Below, piece by piece: positions 53,846 to 63,147 of a stretch of 64,000 bases of DNA; within the stretch, counting starts at the first letter, position 1; each line of letters begins with the position of its first letter. The stretch is from Stenotrophomonas maltophilia. Lineage in GTDB: Bacteria > Pseudomonadota > Gammaproteobacteria > Xanthomonadales > Xanthomonadaceae. The position numbers were made by a program, and so were the translations under genes. The stretch spans positions 2,927,001-2,991,000 of the forward strand of contig NZ_CP154630.1 of NCBI RefSeq assembly GCF_039555535.1. Reading direction: 5' to 3'. The notes under the pieces are model-generated. The model had not been told where the DNA came from, made no database searches, and was given only the letters and a program-made list of their open reading frames with translations.

Positions 53846-53873
53846 GAAAACGCCGGGCATGGCCCGGCGCTAC
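53846..53873 (-). terminator. terminator of the heat-shock operon formed by a SMAG hairpin
   Basis: On the minus strand GTAGCGCCGGGCCATGCCCG continues into GGCGTTTTCGTTTG: a GTAG-headed palindrome with perfect CGCCGGGC/GCCCGGCG arms directly followed by T-rich sequence, 23 bp beyond the dnaJ stop. Confidence 0.75.
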
Positions 53874-53896
53874 CGTTCACCGTCTGCGTTGAGAAC

Positions 53897-55021
53897 TCAG
53901 GACGTCATCCGGTCCCAGAAGCCCTTCACGCCATCCATGAAGGTGGCCGACTTCGGCGAATGCTTACGCGCTTCCTCGCCGACGAAGGTGGCTTCGAACT
54001 GCTCCAGCAGCTTGCGCTGTTCGTTGGTGAGGTTCACCGGCGTCTCCACCACCACGCGGCAGTACAGGTCGCCTTCGCTGCGGCTGCGAACCGAACGCAC
54101 GCCCTTGCCGCGCAGGCGGAACAGCTTGCCGGTCTGGGTCTCGGCCGGAATGCGGATCTCCGCTTCGCCGCCCAGGGTGGCCACGCGCACGGTGTCACCC
54201 AATGCGGCCTGCGAGATGCGGATCGGCACTTCGCAGTGCAGGTCGTCGCCATCGCGCTGGAAGATGGCGTGCTCGCGCACGCGCACTTCCACGTACAGGT
54301 CACCCGGCGGCGTACCGGCCGGGCCGGCCTCGCCCTCGCCCTGCAGGCGGATTCGGTCACCGGTGTCGACGCCGGCCGGCACCTTCACCGACAGCACCTT
54401 GTCTTCCTCGACACGGCCGTTGCCGTGGCAGGTCTTGCAGGGCTTGGCGATGATCTGGCCACGGCCGCCGCAGTTGTGGCAGGCCTGCTGCATGGCGAAG
54501 ATGCCGCGCTGGATGCGCACCTGGCCACGGCCATGGCACACATTGCAGGTTTCGACCTTGCCGTCTTCGGAGCCACTGCCATCGCAGTCGCCGCACTCGG
54601 CCAGAGTCGGAATCTCGATGCGGCGCTCGACGCCGCGCACGGCTTCTTCCAGGTCCAGCTCCATCACGTAGCCGATATCGGCGCCGCGACGGGCCTGGCG
54701 CGGACCACCGCCCCCGCCGCCAAAGATGTTGCCGAAGATATCGCCGAAGATATCGTTCATGTCCGGGCCGCCCGGACCACCGCCGCCCATGCCGTGCTCG
54801 AACGCAGCGTGGCCGTGGCTGTCATACATGCGGCGCTTGTTGCCGTCGGACAGCACTTCGTAGGCTTCCTTGCACTCCTTGAAGGAGGCTTCGGCCGCCG
54901 CATCACCCGGGTTGCGGTCCGGGTGGAACTTCATCGCACAGCGACGGTAGGCCTTCTTCAGCTCGTCGTCGGTGGCGGTGCGGGCAACGCCCAGCACTTC
55001 GTAGTAATCGCGCTTGCTCAT
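53897..55021 (-). CDS. dnaJ: co-chaperone DnaJ (Hsp40)
   Basis: Stimulates DnaK ATPase and delivers unfolded clients. The 374-residue type I DnaJ has the J domain with [11 protein letters not shown], a Gly-rich G/F region ([20 protein letters not shown]), four zinc-finger repeats ([36 protein letters not shown]) and a C-terminal client-binding domain. All zinc cysteines are present. It follows dnaK after 154 bp containing several hairpins, so relative DnaJ levels may be set by RNA processing or partial termination. Confidence 0.96.
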   Translation of the reverse strand: MSKRDYYEVLGVARTATDDELKKAYRRCAMKFHPDRNPGDAAAEASFKECKEAYEVLSDGNKRRMYDSHGHAAFEHGMGGGGPGGPDMNDIFGDIFGNIFGGGGGGPRQARRGADIGYVMELDLEEAVRGVERRIEIPTLAECGDCDGSGSEDGKVETCNVCHGRGQVRIQRGIFAMQQACHNCGGRGQIIAKPCKTCHGNGRVEEDKVLSVKVPAGVDTGDRIRLQGEGEAGPAGTPPGDLYVEVRVREHAIFQRDGDDLHCEVPIRISQAALGDTVRVATLGGEAEIRIPAETQTGKLFRLRGKGVRSVRSRSEGDLYCRVVVETPVNLTNEQRKLLEQFEATFVGEEARKHSPKSATFMDGVKGFWDRMTS

Positions 55022-55139
55022 ATCGTGAATCGGGTTCCGAAACGTCGGGATTCGTCAAAGCGGAAGAGCGGAACCAGGTCCGCTCTTGCGTCGGGCGCCC
55101 CGACACGCCGGTGGGCGGTCAGGACCCTGATGCGACAAC

Positions 55140-55162
55140 GGGACGCTGGTGGCCAGCGTCCC
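55140..55162 (-). other. strong hairpin between dnaK and dnaJ
   Basis: Perfect 10-bp stem GGGACGCTGG/CCAGCGTCCC with a 3-nt loop, 14 bp past the dnaK stop, with no T run. Further hairpins (GAGCGGA/TCCGCTC near 55066) follow before dnaJ. It could protect the dnaK mRNA end or slow polymerase. Confidence 0.6.
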
Positions 55163-55175
55163 GCGTCGGTCCGGA

Positions 55176-57098
55176 TCAGGACTTCTTGTCGTCCTTGACT
55201 TCGGTGAACTCAGCGTCGACCACGTCATCCTGCGCCTTGCCGGCATTGCCGGCGTCGGCGCCCGGGGCACCGCCCTGGTCGGCCGAAGCAGCGGCGAACA
55301 GCGACTGGCCAGCCTCTTCCAGCGCCTTCGACTTGGCTTCGATCTGTGCCTTGTCGTCACCCTTCATCGCGGTTTCCAGGTCGGCCAGCGCGGCCTCGAC
55401 CTTGCCGATGACATCGCCGCCGACCTTGCTGCCGTGCTCGGTGATGGCGCTGCGGGTGCCGTGGATCAGGGCGTCGGCCTGGTTGCGGGCCTGCACCAGC
55501 TCCTGGAACTTCTTGTCTTCTTCGCGGTTGGCTTCCGCGTCGGCGACCATGCGTGCGATCTCCTCCTCGGACAGGCCCGAACCGGCCTTGATCTCGACCT
55601 TCTGTTCCTTGATGGTCTTCTTGTCCTTGGCCGACACGTGCAGGATGCCGTTGGCGTCGATGTCGAAGGACACTTCCACCTGCGGCAGGCCACGCGGGGC
55701 CGGCTCGATGCCGGACAGGTCGAACTTGGCCAGCGACTTGTTGAAGCGGGCCTGTTCGCGCTCACCCTGCAGCACGTGCACGGTCACGGCCGACTGGTTG
55801 TCCTCGGCGGTGGAGAACACCTGCGAGGCCTTGGTCGGGATGGTGGTGTTCTTCTCGATGATCTTGGTGAACACGCCGCCCATGGTCTCGATGCCCAGCG
55901 ACAGCGGGGTCACGTCCAGCAGCAGCACGTCCTTGACGTCGCCGCCCAGCACGCCGCCCTGGATGGCCGCGCCCAGTGCCACGGCTTCGTCCGGGTTGAC
56001 GTCCTTGCGCGGTTCCTTGCCGAAGAACTCGGTCACCGCCTGCTGCACCTTCGGCATGCGGGTCTGGCCACCGACCAGGATCACTTCGCTGATGTCGCTC
56101 GAACGCAGGCCGGCATCGTTCAGGGCGACGCGGCACGGCTCGATCGACTTCTTGATCAGGTCGTCCACCAGCGCTTCCAGCTTGGCGCGGGTCAGCTTGA
56201 TGTTCAGGTGCTTCGGACCCGACGCGTCAGCGGTGACGTACGGCAGGTTCACTTCGGTCTGCTGGGCGCTGGACAGCTCGATCTTGGCGCGCTCGGCAGC
56301 ATCCTTCAAGCGCTGCAGGGCCAGCGGATCCTTGCGCAGGTCGATGCCCTGGTCCTTGTTGAATTCTTCAACCAGGTACTCGATGACGCGGTTGTCGAAG
56401 TCTTCGCCGCCCAGGAAGGTGTCGCCGTTGGTGGCCAGCACTTCGAACTGCTTCTCGCCGTCGACGTTGGCGATCTCGATCACCGACACGTCGAAGGTGC
56501 CGCCGCCCAGGTCGTACACCACGATCTTGCGATCCTTGTTGTCGCCCTTGTCCAGGCCATAGGCCAGTGCGGCCGCGGTCGGCTCGTTGATGATGCGCTT
56601 GACGTCCAGGCCGGCGATGCGGCCGGCGTCCTTGGTCGCCTGGCGCTGGCTGTCGTTGAAGTAGGCCGGCACGGTGATGACCGCTTCGGTGACCTTCTCA
56701 CCGAGGAAGTCCTCGGCGGTCTTCTTCATCTTTTCCAGCACCTTGGCCGAGATTTCCTGCGGGGCCATCTTCTTGCCGTCGCTGGTGGCCACCCAGGCAT
56801 CGCCATTGTCATGGGCCAGGATGCTGTACGGGACGTGGGCGATGTCCTTCTGCACTTCGGCGTCGGTGAACTTGCGGCCGATCAGGCGCTTCACCGCGTA
56901 GAAGGTGTTCTTCGGGTTGGTCACGGCCTGGCGCTTGGCCGAGGCGCCGACCAGGACTTCGCCGTCCTTGGTGTAGGCGACGATCGACGGGGTGGTGCGA
57001 TCGCCTTCCGAATTCTCGATGACGCGGGCCTTGCCGCCGTCCATGATCGCCACGCACGAGTTGGTGGTGCCGAGGTCGATACCAATGATCTTGCCCAT
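55176..57098 (-). CDS. dnaK: chaperone DnaK (Hsp70)
   Basis: ATP-driven folding chaperone, 640 residues. The nucleotide-binding domain begins [20 protein letters not shown], with [32 protein letters not shown] and [14 protein letters not shown]; the linker is [15 protein letters not shown] and the substrate-binding domain with lid follows, ending in the [11 protein letters not shown] tail. Length and motifs are fully normal. It has its own heat-shock-type promoter in the grpE-dnaK space. Confidence 0.97.
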   Translation of the reverse strand: MGKIIGIDLGTTNSCVAIMDGGKARVIENSEGDRTTPSIVAYTKDGEVLVGASAKRQAVTNPKNTFYAVKRLIGRKFTDAEVQKDIAHVPYSILAHDNGDAWVATSDGKKMAPQEISAKVLEKMKKTAEDFLGEKVTEAVITVPAYFNDSQRQATKDAGRIAGLDVKRIINEPTAAALAYGLDKGDNKDRKIVVYDLGGGTFDVSVIEIANVDGEKQFEVLATNGDTFLGGEDFDNRVIEYLVEEFNKDQGIDLRKDPLALQRLKDAAERAKIELSSAQQTEVNLPYVTADASGPKHLNIKLTRAKLEALVDDLIKKSIEPCRVALNDAGLRSSDISEVILVGGQTRMPKVQQAVTEFFGKEPRKDVNPDEAVALGAAIQGGVLGGDVKDVLLLDVTPLSLGIETMGGVFTKIIEKNTTIPTKASQVFSTAEDNQSAVTVHVLQGEREQARFNKSLAKFDLSGIEPAPRGLPQVEVSFDIDANGILHVSAKDKKTIKEQKVEIKAGSGLSEEEIARMVADAEANREEDKKFQELVQARNQADALIHGTRSAITEHGSKVGGDVIGKVEAALADLETAMKGDDKAQIEAKSKALEEAGQSLFAAASADQGGAPGADAGNAGKAQDDVVDAEFTEVKDDKKS

Positions 57099-57162
57099 GG
57101 GGGAGACTCCTGAGGATGCTTGTTGGTGTCAGTCCGGCCGTTCGGCCGGTGGATGAATACGA

Positions 57163-57190
57163 TGTGGGGGAGGCTCGTGGAACATTCAAG
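57163..57190 (-). promoter_or_regulatory. sigma32-type heat-shock promoter of dnaK
   Basis: On the minus strand CTTGAA (57185-57190) and CCCCACAT (57163-57170), separated by 14 bp, match the heat-shock consensus CTTGAA/CCCCATNT. It lies 65 bp before the dnaK start; the leader carries a CCGGCCG-style hairpin (57135-57150). Confidence 0.75.
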
Positions 57191-57279
57191 CCATCTCCCG
57201 AACGCTGTGTTTCCGGTCGTCCGGCGCGTTCAGCGTCGGGCCGGGTCGCGGGTCATTCCCGCCTCCCGGCCCCGCAGGG

Positions 57280-57795
57280 TCAGTCGGCGGCCACCACCAC
57301 CAGCGCCGGCCGCAGCAGGCGCTCGTTGAGCAGGTAGCCCTTCTGGAACACGGTGACCACGCTGCCCGGGGCTGCGCCCGGGGTCGGCACCTGGCTGATG
57401 GCCTGGTGGTGTTCCGGGTTGAACGGCTGGCCGATCGGGTCCAGCAGCACCAAGCCGTTGTCGGCGGCCACCTTCAGCAGCTGCTTGTAGGTCAGCTCCA
57501 GGCCTTCGCGCAGCGGGTGCGGGTCGTCGCCGGCGGCTTTCAGGCCGGCATCCAGGCTGTCGAACACCGGCAGCAGCTCGCCCAGCAGCTTCTCGTTGGC
57601 GAACTTGCGGGCCTGCTCGATGTCACGGGCCACGCGCTTGCGCTGGTTCTCCAGGTCGGCGCGCTCACGCAGCGCATCGGCCTTGATCTGCTCGACTTCG
57701 GCGCGCAGGCGCTCCACTTCGTCGTTGACGCCGGCGGCGGCAGCCGCGTCGGCGGCACTCTGCTGGGATTCGATATCTGGATGTTCGTGGTTCAT
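57280..57795 (-). CDS. grpE: nucleotide exchange factor GrpE
   Basis: Releases ADP from DnaK. The 171-residue protein begins [20 protein letters not shown] with an acidic flexible tail, then a long coiled coil ([20 protein letters not shown], then [20 protein letters not shown]), followed by the beta-wing domain with [13 protein letters not shown] and [23 protein letters not shown] 57795 is the better start; the upstream ATG at 57816 adds seven residues. Located between hrcA and dnaK. Confidence 0.95.
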   Translation of the reverse strand: MNHEHPDIESQQSAADAAAAAGVNDEVERLRAEVEQIKADALRERADLENQRKRVARDIEQARKFANEKLLGELLPVFDSLDAGLKAAGDDPHPLREGLELTYKQLLKVAADNGLVLLDPIGQPFNPEHHQAISQVPTPGAAPGSVVTVFQKGYLLNERLLRPALVVVAAD

Positions 57796-57858
57796 GTCTG
57801 GGTCCCTGGCGGTCACTCTCCGCCTCCACCCACCCTAGTGTGGGCGGGATGCTGCGTT

Positions 57859-58923
57859 TCAAGCGTCGGATGTTCCCGGCGTGCGTCCGGCCGGCGAAAA
57901 GGCCGCGCCGAGCACATCGGCGGTGGCCTGGACCAGCGGGATCATGCGGTCGTAGGCCATGCGCTTGGGGCCGATCACGCCCAGCACGCCCAGCACCTGG
58001 CCGTTGGCGGTGTACGGGGCAGTGACCAGCGAGACGCCCTGCAGCGGCATCATCCCGGTCTCCTCGCCGATGAAGATGCGCACGCCCGGCGCCTGGATGG
58101 TCCGCTCCAGCAGCTGCAGGATCTCGCGCTTGCTGGAGAACAACTCGAACAGCTCGCGCAGGCGCTCCAGGTCGGACAGGTCCTGTACCCCCATCAGGCG
58201 GGTCTGGCCGGCCACCAGCATGTCGTCGGCCGCTGGCTGCAGGGCCTGCTCGGCCAGCTCGATGCTGTGCGCCAGCAGCTGCTCCAGCTCGGAGCGGGCG
58301 TCGCGCAGCTCCAGCAGCAGGCGGGTACGGATCTCGGCCATCGGCAGGCCGGCGAAATGGGCATTGAGGTAGTTGGCGACCTGCTCCAGCTGGCCCGGCG
58401 CGAACTCCTGGCGGGTCTCGATGACCCGGTTCTGCACCTCGTTGTCGGCGAACACCAGGATCGCCAGCACCCGGCGACCGTCCAGCGCCACGAAATCGAT
58501 CTGGCGGAAGGCGAACTGCTCGCGTCGCGGCGCGCTGACCACGCCGACGAAGTGGCTCATCGCCGAGAGCAGCTCCGAGGCGCTGCCGAGCAGGGCCTGG
58601 GTGCTGCCGCCGCCAGCCAGCTCCTGGCGCAACCGGGCCAGCTCGCCCTCGCCCGGCGGCTGCATCTGCAGCAGGCTGTCGACGAACACCCGGTAGCCAT
58701 GCGCGGTCGGGACGCGCCCGGCCGAGGTATGCGGCGAGGCCAGCAGCCCCAGGTCCTCAAGGTCGCCGAGGATGTTGCGGATGGTGGCCGGGCTGACCTC
58801 CAGGCCGGCCACGCGCGCCAGCGTCTGCGAGCCGACCGGCTCACCGTCCTGGATGTAACGCGCGATCAGCGTGCGCAGCAGATGGTGCGCACGCGGGGCA
58901 AGCTGGTCGGGAGAACCGTGCAT
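57859..58923 (-). CDS. hrcA: heat-inducible transcription repressor HrcA
   Basis: Repressor of chaperone genes that binds the CIRCE operator and depends on GroEL for folding. The 354-residue protein starts with a winged helix: APRAHHLLRTLIARYIQDGE, VGSQTLARVAGLEVSPATIR and NILGDLEDLGLLASPHTSAG. The rest is the GAF-like dimerisation domain ending near IGPKRMAYDRMIPLVQATAD. ATG 58923 (MHGSPDQLAP) is chosen over the open-frame start at 58983. First gene of the hrcA-grpE-dnaK-dnaJ group. No CIRCE palindrome was seen at its own promoter. Confidence 0.94.
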   Translation of the reverse strand: MHGSPDQLAPRAHHLLRTLIARYIQDGEPVGSQTLARVAGLEVSPATIRNILGDLEDLGLLASPHTSAGRVPTAHGYRVFVDSLLQMQPPGEGELARLRQELAGGGSTQALLGSASELLSAMSHFVGVVSAPRREQFAFRQIDFVALDGRRVLAILVFADNEVQNRVIETRQEFAPGQLEQVANYLNAHFAGLPMAEIRTRLLLELRDARSELEQLLAHSIELAEQALQPAADDMLVAGQTRLMGVQDLSDLERLRELFELFSSKREILQLLERTIQAPGVRIFIGEETGMMPLQGVSLVTAPYTANGQVLGVLGVIGPKRMAYDRMIPLVQATADVLGAAFSPAGRTPGTSDA

Positions 58924-58953
58924 GGAATCAACCTGTGAGACACGGACACTAGA

Positions 58954-58979
58954 TAATGGCGACGCATCACCTTGGCAAG
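58954..58979 (-). promoter_or_regulatory. probable sigma32-type promoter of hrcA
   Basis: On the minus strand CTTGCC (58974-58979) and CGCCATTA (58954-58961), 12 bp apart, approximate the heat-shock consensus. They sit 31 bp before the hrcA start. Confidence 0.6.
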
Positions 58980-59038
58980 TCATTGGACCTCCCTCGCCCG
59001 CGTGCTAGCGTTGCGCGGCTGCTGATACCCCCTTACCC

Positions 59039-60700
59039 ATGCTCAGACATCTTTCGATCAAGGATTTCGCCGTCGTCCGCGCCACCGAACTGGAGTTCGG
59101 GCCAGGCATGACCGTAGTTTCAGGCGAGACCGGCGCCGGCAAGTCGCTGATGGTCGACGCGCTGGGCTTCCTGTCCGGCCTGCGCGCCGACAGCGGCGTG
59201 GTCCGCCATGGCGCCGCCCGCGCCGAGCTTTCGGCCGAGTTCGCACTGGAGCAGCTGCAGGCCGCGCGCCAGTGGCTGGCCGACAACGAGCTGGACGATG
59301 AGGAACAGTGCCAGCTGCGCCGGGTGATCCGCGCCGATGGCGGTTCGCGGGCCTGGATCAATGGCCGCCCGGTGACCCTGGCGCAGCTGGGCGACCTGGC
59401 CTCCCTGCTGGTGGAGATCCACGGGCAGCACGAACAGCAGGCCCTGCTGACGCGCCCGTCGCAGCTGGCCCTGCTCGACGCCTATGCACGCAACGAAAAC
59501 GAACGCCGCCAGGTGCGCCGCGCCGCCGCGGCCTGGCAGGCACTGGTCGATGAATCGCTGGCGCTGTCGCAACAGGGCGACGTCAGTGACCGGATCGGCT
59601 TCCTGGAACACCAGCTGCGCGAGCTCGACCGTGAAGACCTGGAACCGGAGTCGATCGCCGCGCTCGGCGCCAGCCACCGCCGCCAGGCCCACGCCAGCGC
59701 CCTGCTGAGCGCCTGCCAGGCGGCCAGCAACCAGCTCAACGGCGACGACGGCAGTTCCGCACTGGACCTGCTGCAGCAGGTACGCCACGAACTGTCACGC
59801 CTGATCGAACACGACCCGCGCCTGGGCGAGGTGGACGGCCTGATCGAGAATGCCTCGATCCAGCTGCACGAAGCCCTGTCGCTGCTGGACCGGGTGCACG
59901 ACGACCTCGACGCCGACCCGGAGCAGTTCGAAGAGAACGAGCGCCGCCTCGGCCGCCTGCACGACCTGGCACGCAAGCACCGCGTGCCGATGGATGAGCT
60001 GGGCGCGCAGCGCGAGCGCATGCATGCCGAAGTGGAACAGCTGCGCGGTGCCGACGAGCGCCTGCAGCGCCTGGCCGGCGAGATCGACAAGGCCGCTGCG
60101 GCCTGGCGCGTGCAGGCCGAGGTGCTGACCGCCAGCCGCCGCAATGCCGCCGCCGAGCTGTCGGCTACCACCACCGGCATCATCTCCGAGCTCGGCATGG
60201 GCGGTGGCCAGTTCCTGATCGAACTGGAACCGCAGGATGCCGGCAAGCCCGATCCGCAGGGTGCCGAGCGCGTGGAATTCCTGGTCGCGGCCAATGCCGG
60301 CCAACCGCCGCGCGCACTGCGCAAGGTCGCCTCGGGCGGTGAACTGTCACGTATCTCGCTGGCCATCGAAGTCGCCGCGCTGGACCTGGATGCGGTGCCG
60401 ACGATGGTGTTCGACGAGGTCGACTCCGGCATCGGCGGCGCCGTGGCCGACATCGTCGGCCAGAAGCTGCGCGCCCTCGGCGAGAAGCGCCAGGTGCTAT
60501 GCGTGACCCACCTGCCGCAGGTCGCCTCCAAGGGCCACGCGCATTACCGGGTCAGCAAGGCGCCAGTGGAAGGCATGACCCAGAGCGCAGTGGAAAAGCT
60601 GGACAGCAAGGCGCGCGAGGAAGAGCTGGCACGCATGCTCGGCGGCGTGGAAGTGAGCAAGGAAGCGCGCGCCGCTGCGCGCAAGCTGCTGCAGGTGTAG
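59039..60700 (+). CDS. recN: DNA repair protein RecN
   Basis: An SMC-like ATPase for double-strand break repair, 553 residues. N-terminal Walker A GETGAGKS lies at residues 29-36; two coiled-coil arms (FVNRRL-type alpha stretches such as LEHQLRELDREDLEPESIAA and LHDLARKHRVPMDELGAQRE) flank the centre; the C-terminal half has KVASGGELSRISLAIEV (signature) and VFDEVDSGIGGAVADIVGQK (Walker B). Ends in CVTHLPQVASKGHAHYRVSK. Divergent from hrcA; no clear LexA box was found by eye. Confidence 0.95.
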   Translation: MLRHLSIKDFAVVRATELEFGPGMTVVSGETGAGKSLMVDALGFLSGLRADSGVVRHGAARAELSAEFALEQLQAARQWLADNELDDEEQCQLRRVIRADGGSRAWINGRPVTLAQLGDLASLLVEIHGQHEQQALLTRPSQLALLDAYARNENERRQVRRAAAAWQALVDESLALSQQGDVSDRIGFLEHQLRELDREDLEPESIAALGASHRRQAHASALLSACQAASNQLNGDDGSSALDLLQQVRHELSRLIEHDPRLGEVDGLIENASIQLHEALSLLDRVHDDLDADPEQFEENERRLGRLHDLARKHRVPMDELGAQRERMHAEVEQLRGADERLQRLAGEIDKAAAAWRVQAEVLTASRRNAAAELSATTTGIISELGMGGGQFLIELEPQDAGKPDPQGAERVEFLVAANAGQPPRALRKVASGGELSRISLAIEVAALDLDAVPTMVFDEVDSGIGGAVADIVGQKLRALGEKRQVLCVTHLPQVASKGHAHYRVSKAPVEGMTQSAVEKLDSKAREEELARMLGGVEVSKEARAAARKLLQV

Positions 60701-60708
60701 CGCCGGCG

Positions 60709-60783
60709 GAGCCGAGCATGGGCTCGGCTCTACAGGAACATCCCGAACGAAACCGACATGTAGAGCCGAGCCCATGCTCGGCT
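60709..60783. repeat. two SMAG hairpins after recN
   Basis: An inverted copy (60709-60733, ending CTCTAC) followed by a direct copy (GTAGAGCCGAGCCCATGCTC from 60760), between the convergent recN and LysR genes. Confidence 0.85.
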
Positions 60784-60800
60784 TCTGTCCGCCGGCGCTC

Positions 60801-61718
60801 TCACCCCAACGGCCGCGCCAGATCCACGTTCTCCACCAGGTAATCCAGGAACGCGCGCACCCGCAGCGGCAGGTAGCCGCCCTGCCCCAGGAACACCGCG
60901 TGCACCTCTTCCAGGTCACCGGGATTGGCTTCCTCCAGCACCGGCAGCAGGCGTCCGGCAGCGATGTCGGCCTGCACCTGGAACGCTGCCAGCCGTGCCA
61001 TGCCCAGCCCCCCCAGCACCAGCTGGCGCAGTGCATCGCCGTTGCTGGCACGGGCGTTGCCGCTGGGCAGCAGCATCCGTTCGCGACCGTCCTGCAGCAG
61101 CGGCCAACCCTGCATCGCCCGCGCATGGCCAATGTCCAGACGGTTGTGCGACTGCAAGTCCTCCACGGTGGCCGGCAGGCCATGCCGTTGCGCATAGGCC
61201 GGCGCGGCCACGATCATCATCCGCGTCGCGCCCAGCCGCCGCGCCACCAGGCTGGAGCTCTTCAGCGGACCGGCCCGCACCGCCACATCGGTGCGCTGCT
61301 CCAGCAGATCGATCACCTCGTCGTTGAGGGTCAGGTCCACGCCTACCTGCGGGTTGCGCTGCAGGAACACCGGCAGCAGCGGCAACAGGAAATGCTGGCC
61401 GAACGGCACATTGGAATTGACCCGCAGGCGTCCACGCGGCTCGGCGTGGGCACTGGCACAGCGCTCGGCCTCGTCCAGGTCGGCCAGCACGCGCAGGCCG
61501 CGCTCGTAGAACGCGCAGCCCTCGGGAGTCAGCTGCAGCTGGCGGGTGGAACGCTGCAGCAGGCGTGTCCCCAGACGCTGTTCCAGCCTCGCCACCAGCT
61601 TGCTGACCGCCGACGGAGTCATCTCCAACGTTCGGGCGGCCGCGGAAAAGCCCCCGGTCTCGATCACCCGCACGAACACTTCCAGTTCGCCGGATCGGTT
61701 GATGTCGGAGCGCGCCAT
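60801..61718 (-). CDS. LysR-family regulator divergent from the SGNH esterase gene
   Basis: A 305-residue LysR regulator of the CrgA/AaeR-like type. The DNA-binding domain is GELEVFVRVIETGGFSAAAR with TLEMTPSAVSKLVARLEQRL; the effector domain includes GRLRVNSNVPFGQHFLLPLL and VGVDLTLNDEVIDLLEQRTD. It is encoded back to back with the SGNH hydrolase (98 bp between starts) and may control it. Inducer unknown. Confidence 0.9.
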   Translation of the reverse strand: MARSDINRSGELEVFVRVIETGGFSAAARTLEMTPSAVSKLVARLEQRLGTRLLQRSTRQLQLTPEGCAFYERGLRVLADLDEAERCASAHAEPRGRLRVNSNVPFGQHFLLPLLPVFLQRNPQVGVDLTLNDEVIDLLEQRTDVAVRAGPLKSSSLVARRLGATRMMIVAAPAYAQRHGLPATVEDLQSHNRLDIGHARAMQGWPLLQDGRERMLLPSGNARASNGDALRQLVLGGLGMARLAAFQVQADIAAGRLLPVLEEANPGDLEEVHAVFLGQGGYLPLRVRAFLDYLVENVDLARPLG

Positions 61719-61815
61719 GGCAATGAATCCCGTTCACAGATGATTTTCCATGCGCAGTCTAGTTCACAGATGAGTACGGAATCACCATGGCCTTCCCTCC
61801 ACCCGGGATTGCCCG

Positions 61816-63072
61816 ATGAACCGCTTCAACCAGCTCGTAGCCACCGCATTGATCGGTCTGTCCGGCGCCGCCAGCGCCGCCTCTGCCCCGCACTGGGTGG
61901 CCAGCTGGCAGGCCAGCCCGCAACCGGTCTGGGGAGCGGACTTCCTGTTCCCGTCACTGATACCGGCGTCGCTGCACGACCATACCTTCCGCCAGACCGC
62001 GCGCATCAGCCTGGGCGGCCCGCGCCTGCGGGTGCGGCTGAGCAATGCCTATGGCACCCAGCCGCTGCGGATCGGCGGTGCCAGCGTCGCGCCGCAGGCC
62101 GGTGCGACGCCGCATCAGCTCCGCTTCGATGGCCGGCCCGAGGTGCTGATCGGCCCCGGCCAGGAACGGCTGAGCGATCCGCTGCCGCTGGCGGTGCAGG
62201 ACCGTCAAGCGCTGCAGGTCAGCGTCTTTGTGCCGGAGTCGACGCCGTTGCAGACCTTCCACTGGGACGGCCGCCAGACCAGCTGGATCGCCCCCGGCGA
62301 CCAGAGCCTGGCGCGCGAGCTGGACAGGGCCAGCGCCACCACGGCCCGCCTGTTCCTGACCGGCATCGAAGTCGAGGCCCCGACCAGCGCACGCAGCGTG
62401 GTGGTGATCGGCGATTCGATCACCGACGGCGCCACCGCCAGCCTCGACCGGGACCAGCGCTGGACCGACCACCTGGCCGCCCGCCTGGCCCCGCAGGGGG
62501 TGGCGGTGGTCAGTGCCGGCATCTCCGGTGGCCGCCTCTTGCGCGACGGCATGGGCGAAGCCGCGCTGGCCCGCTTTCAACGCGATGCGCTGGATCAGCC
62601 TGGCGTGTCCAGCGTGATCGTGCTGATCGGCATCAATGACATCAGCTGGCCCGGCACCGCCTTCGCGCGCAAGCAGGCGCGGCCCACGCTTGCCGAACTG
62701 CAGGCGGGCTACCGCGCCCTGGCCGGACAGGCCCATCGCCGTGGCGTTCGGATCGTGGGCGCGACCCTGCCGCCGTTCGCTGGCGCCCTGCCCGGTACGC
62801 CGCTGGACGACTACTACCAGCCGGACAAGGACGCCCTGCGCAGCCAGCTCAATGCGTGGCTGCGCACCGACGGCCCGTTTGACGCAGTGATCGACCTGGA
62901 CGCGGCGCTGCGCGACCCGGCCGATCCGTCGCGGATGGCCGCCGCCTATGACTCCGGCGACCACCTGCACCCGGGTGACGCGGGGAACCGGGCAATGGCC
63001 GAGGCGGTGGATCTGGACGCGCTGCTTGGAGGTCAGGGGTCAGAGCCCTTTTCCCATGGAAAAGGGCTCTGA
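61816..63072 (+). CDS. secreted SGNH/GDSL-family hydrolase (esterase)
   Basis: A 418-residue exported esterase/lipase-like protein. A signal peptide (MNRFNQLVATALIGLSGAAS, cut near ASA-A) precedes a beta-sandwich region, then the SGNH fold: block I VVVIGDSITDGAT with the nucleophile Ser, Gly in VVSAGISGGRLLRDG, Asn in IVLIGINDISWPG, and DHLHPGDAGNRAMAEAV with Asp and His. The natural ester substrate is unknown; family members deacetylate glycans or cleave esters. The last 12 codons lie in a 41-nt palindromic repeat, so the C-terminal GSEPFSHGKGL is repeat-derived. Confidence 0.92.
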   Translation: MNRFNQLVATALIGLSGAASAASAPHWVASWQASPQPVWGADFLFPSLIPASLHDHTFRQTARISLGGPRLRVRLSNAYGTQPLRIGGASVAPQAGATPHQLRFDGRPEVLIGPGQERLSDPLPLAVQDRQALQVSVFVPESTPLQTFHWDGRQTSWIAPGDQSLARELDRASATTARLFLTGIEVEAPTSARSVVVIGDSITDGATASLDRDQRWTDHLAARLAPQGVAVVSAGISGGRLLRDGMGEAALARFQRDALDQPGVSSVIVLIGINDISWPGTAFARKQARPTLAELQAGYRALAGQAHRRGVRIVGATLPPFAGALPGTPLDDYYQPDKDALRSQLNAWLRTDGPFDAVIDLDAALRDPADPSRMAAAYDSGDHLHPGDAGNRAMAEAVDLDALLGGQGSEPFSHGKGL

Positions 63073-63076
63073 CCCC
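63036..63076. repeat. 41-nt GGGGTCAGA palindrome at the end of the esterase gene
   Basis: Perfect 17-nt arms (GGGGTCAGAGCCCTTTT and its complement) around CCCATGG, the same 17-7-17 geometry as the copies at 22567 and 51429 but with different inner arm sequence. It contains the esterase stop codon (63070-63072). Confidence 0.92.
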
Positions 63077-63093
63077 AGCATCAGGCCCACCAA

Positions 63094-63123
63094 CGAAAAA
63101 CCCCGGGCAGGCCCGGGGTTTCG
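63094..63123. terminator. bidirectional terminator between esterase and fur
   Basis: CGAAAAACCCCGGGC-A-GCCCGGGGTTTCG: an eight-to-ten-bp GC stem with A on the left and T on the right, between convergent genes. Confidence 0.85.
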
Positions 63124-63147
63124 TCGCATATGGCTGGCCGGATCGGC

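Noticed and set aside
59001..59012. CIRCE half-site near hrcA (GCGTGCTAG)
   Set aside because: Only one half resembles the operator, and the partner half at the needed spacing is absent.
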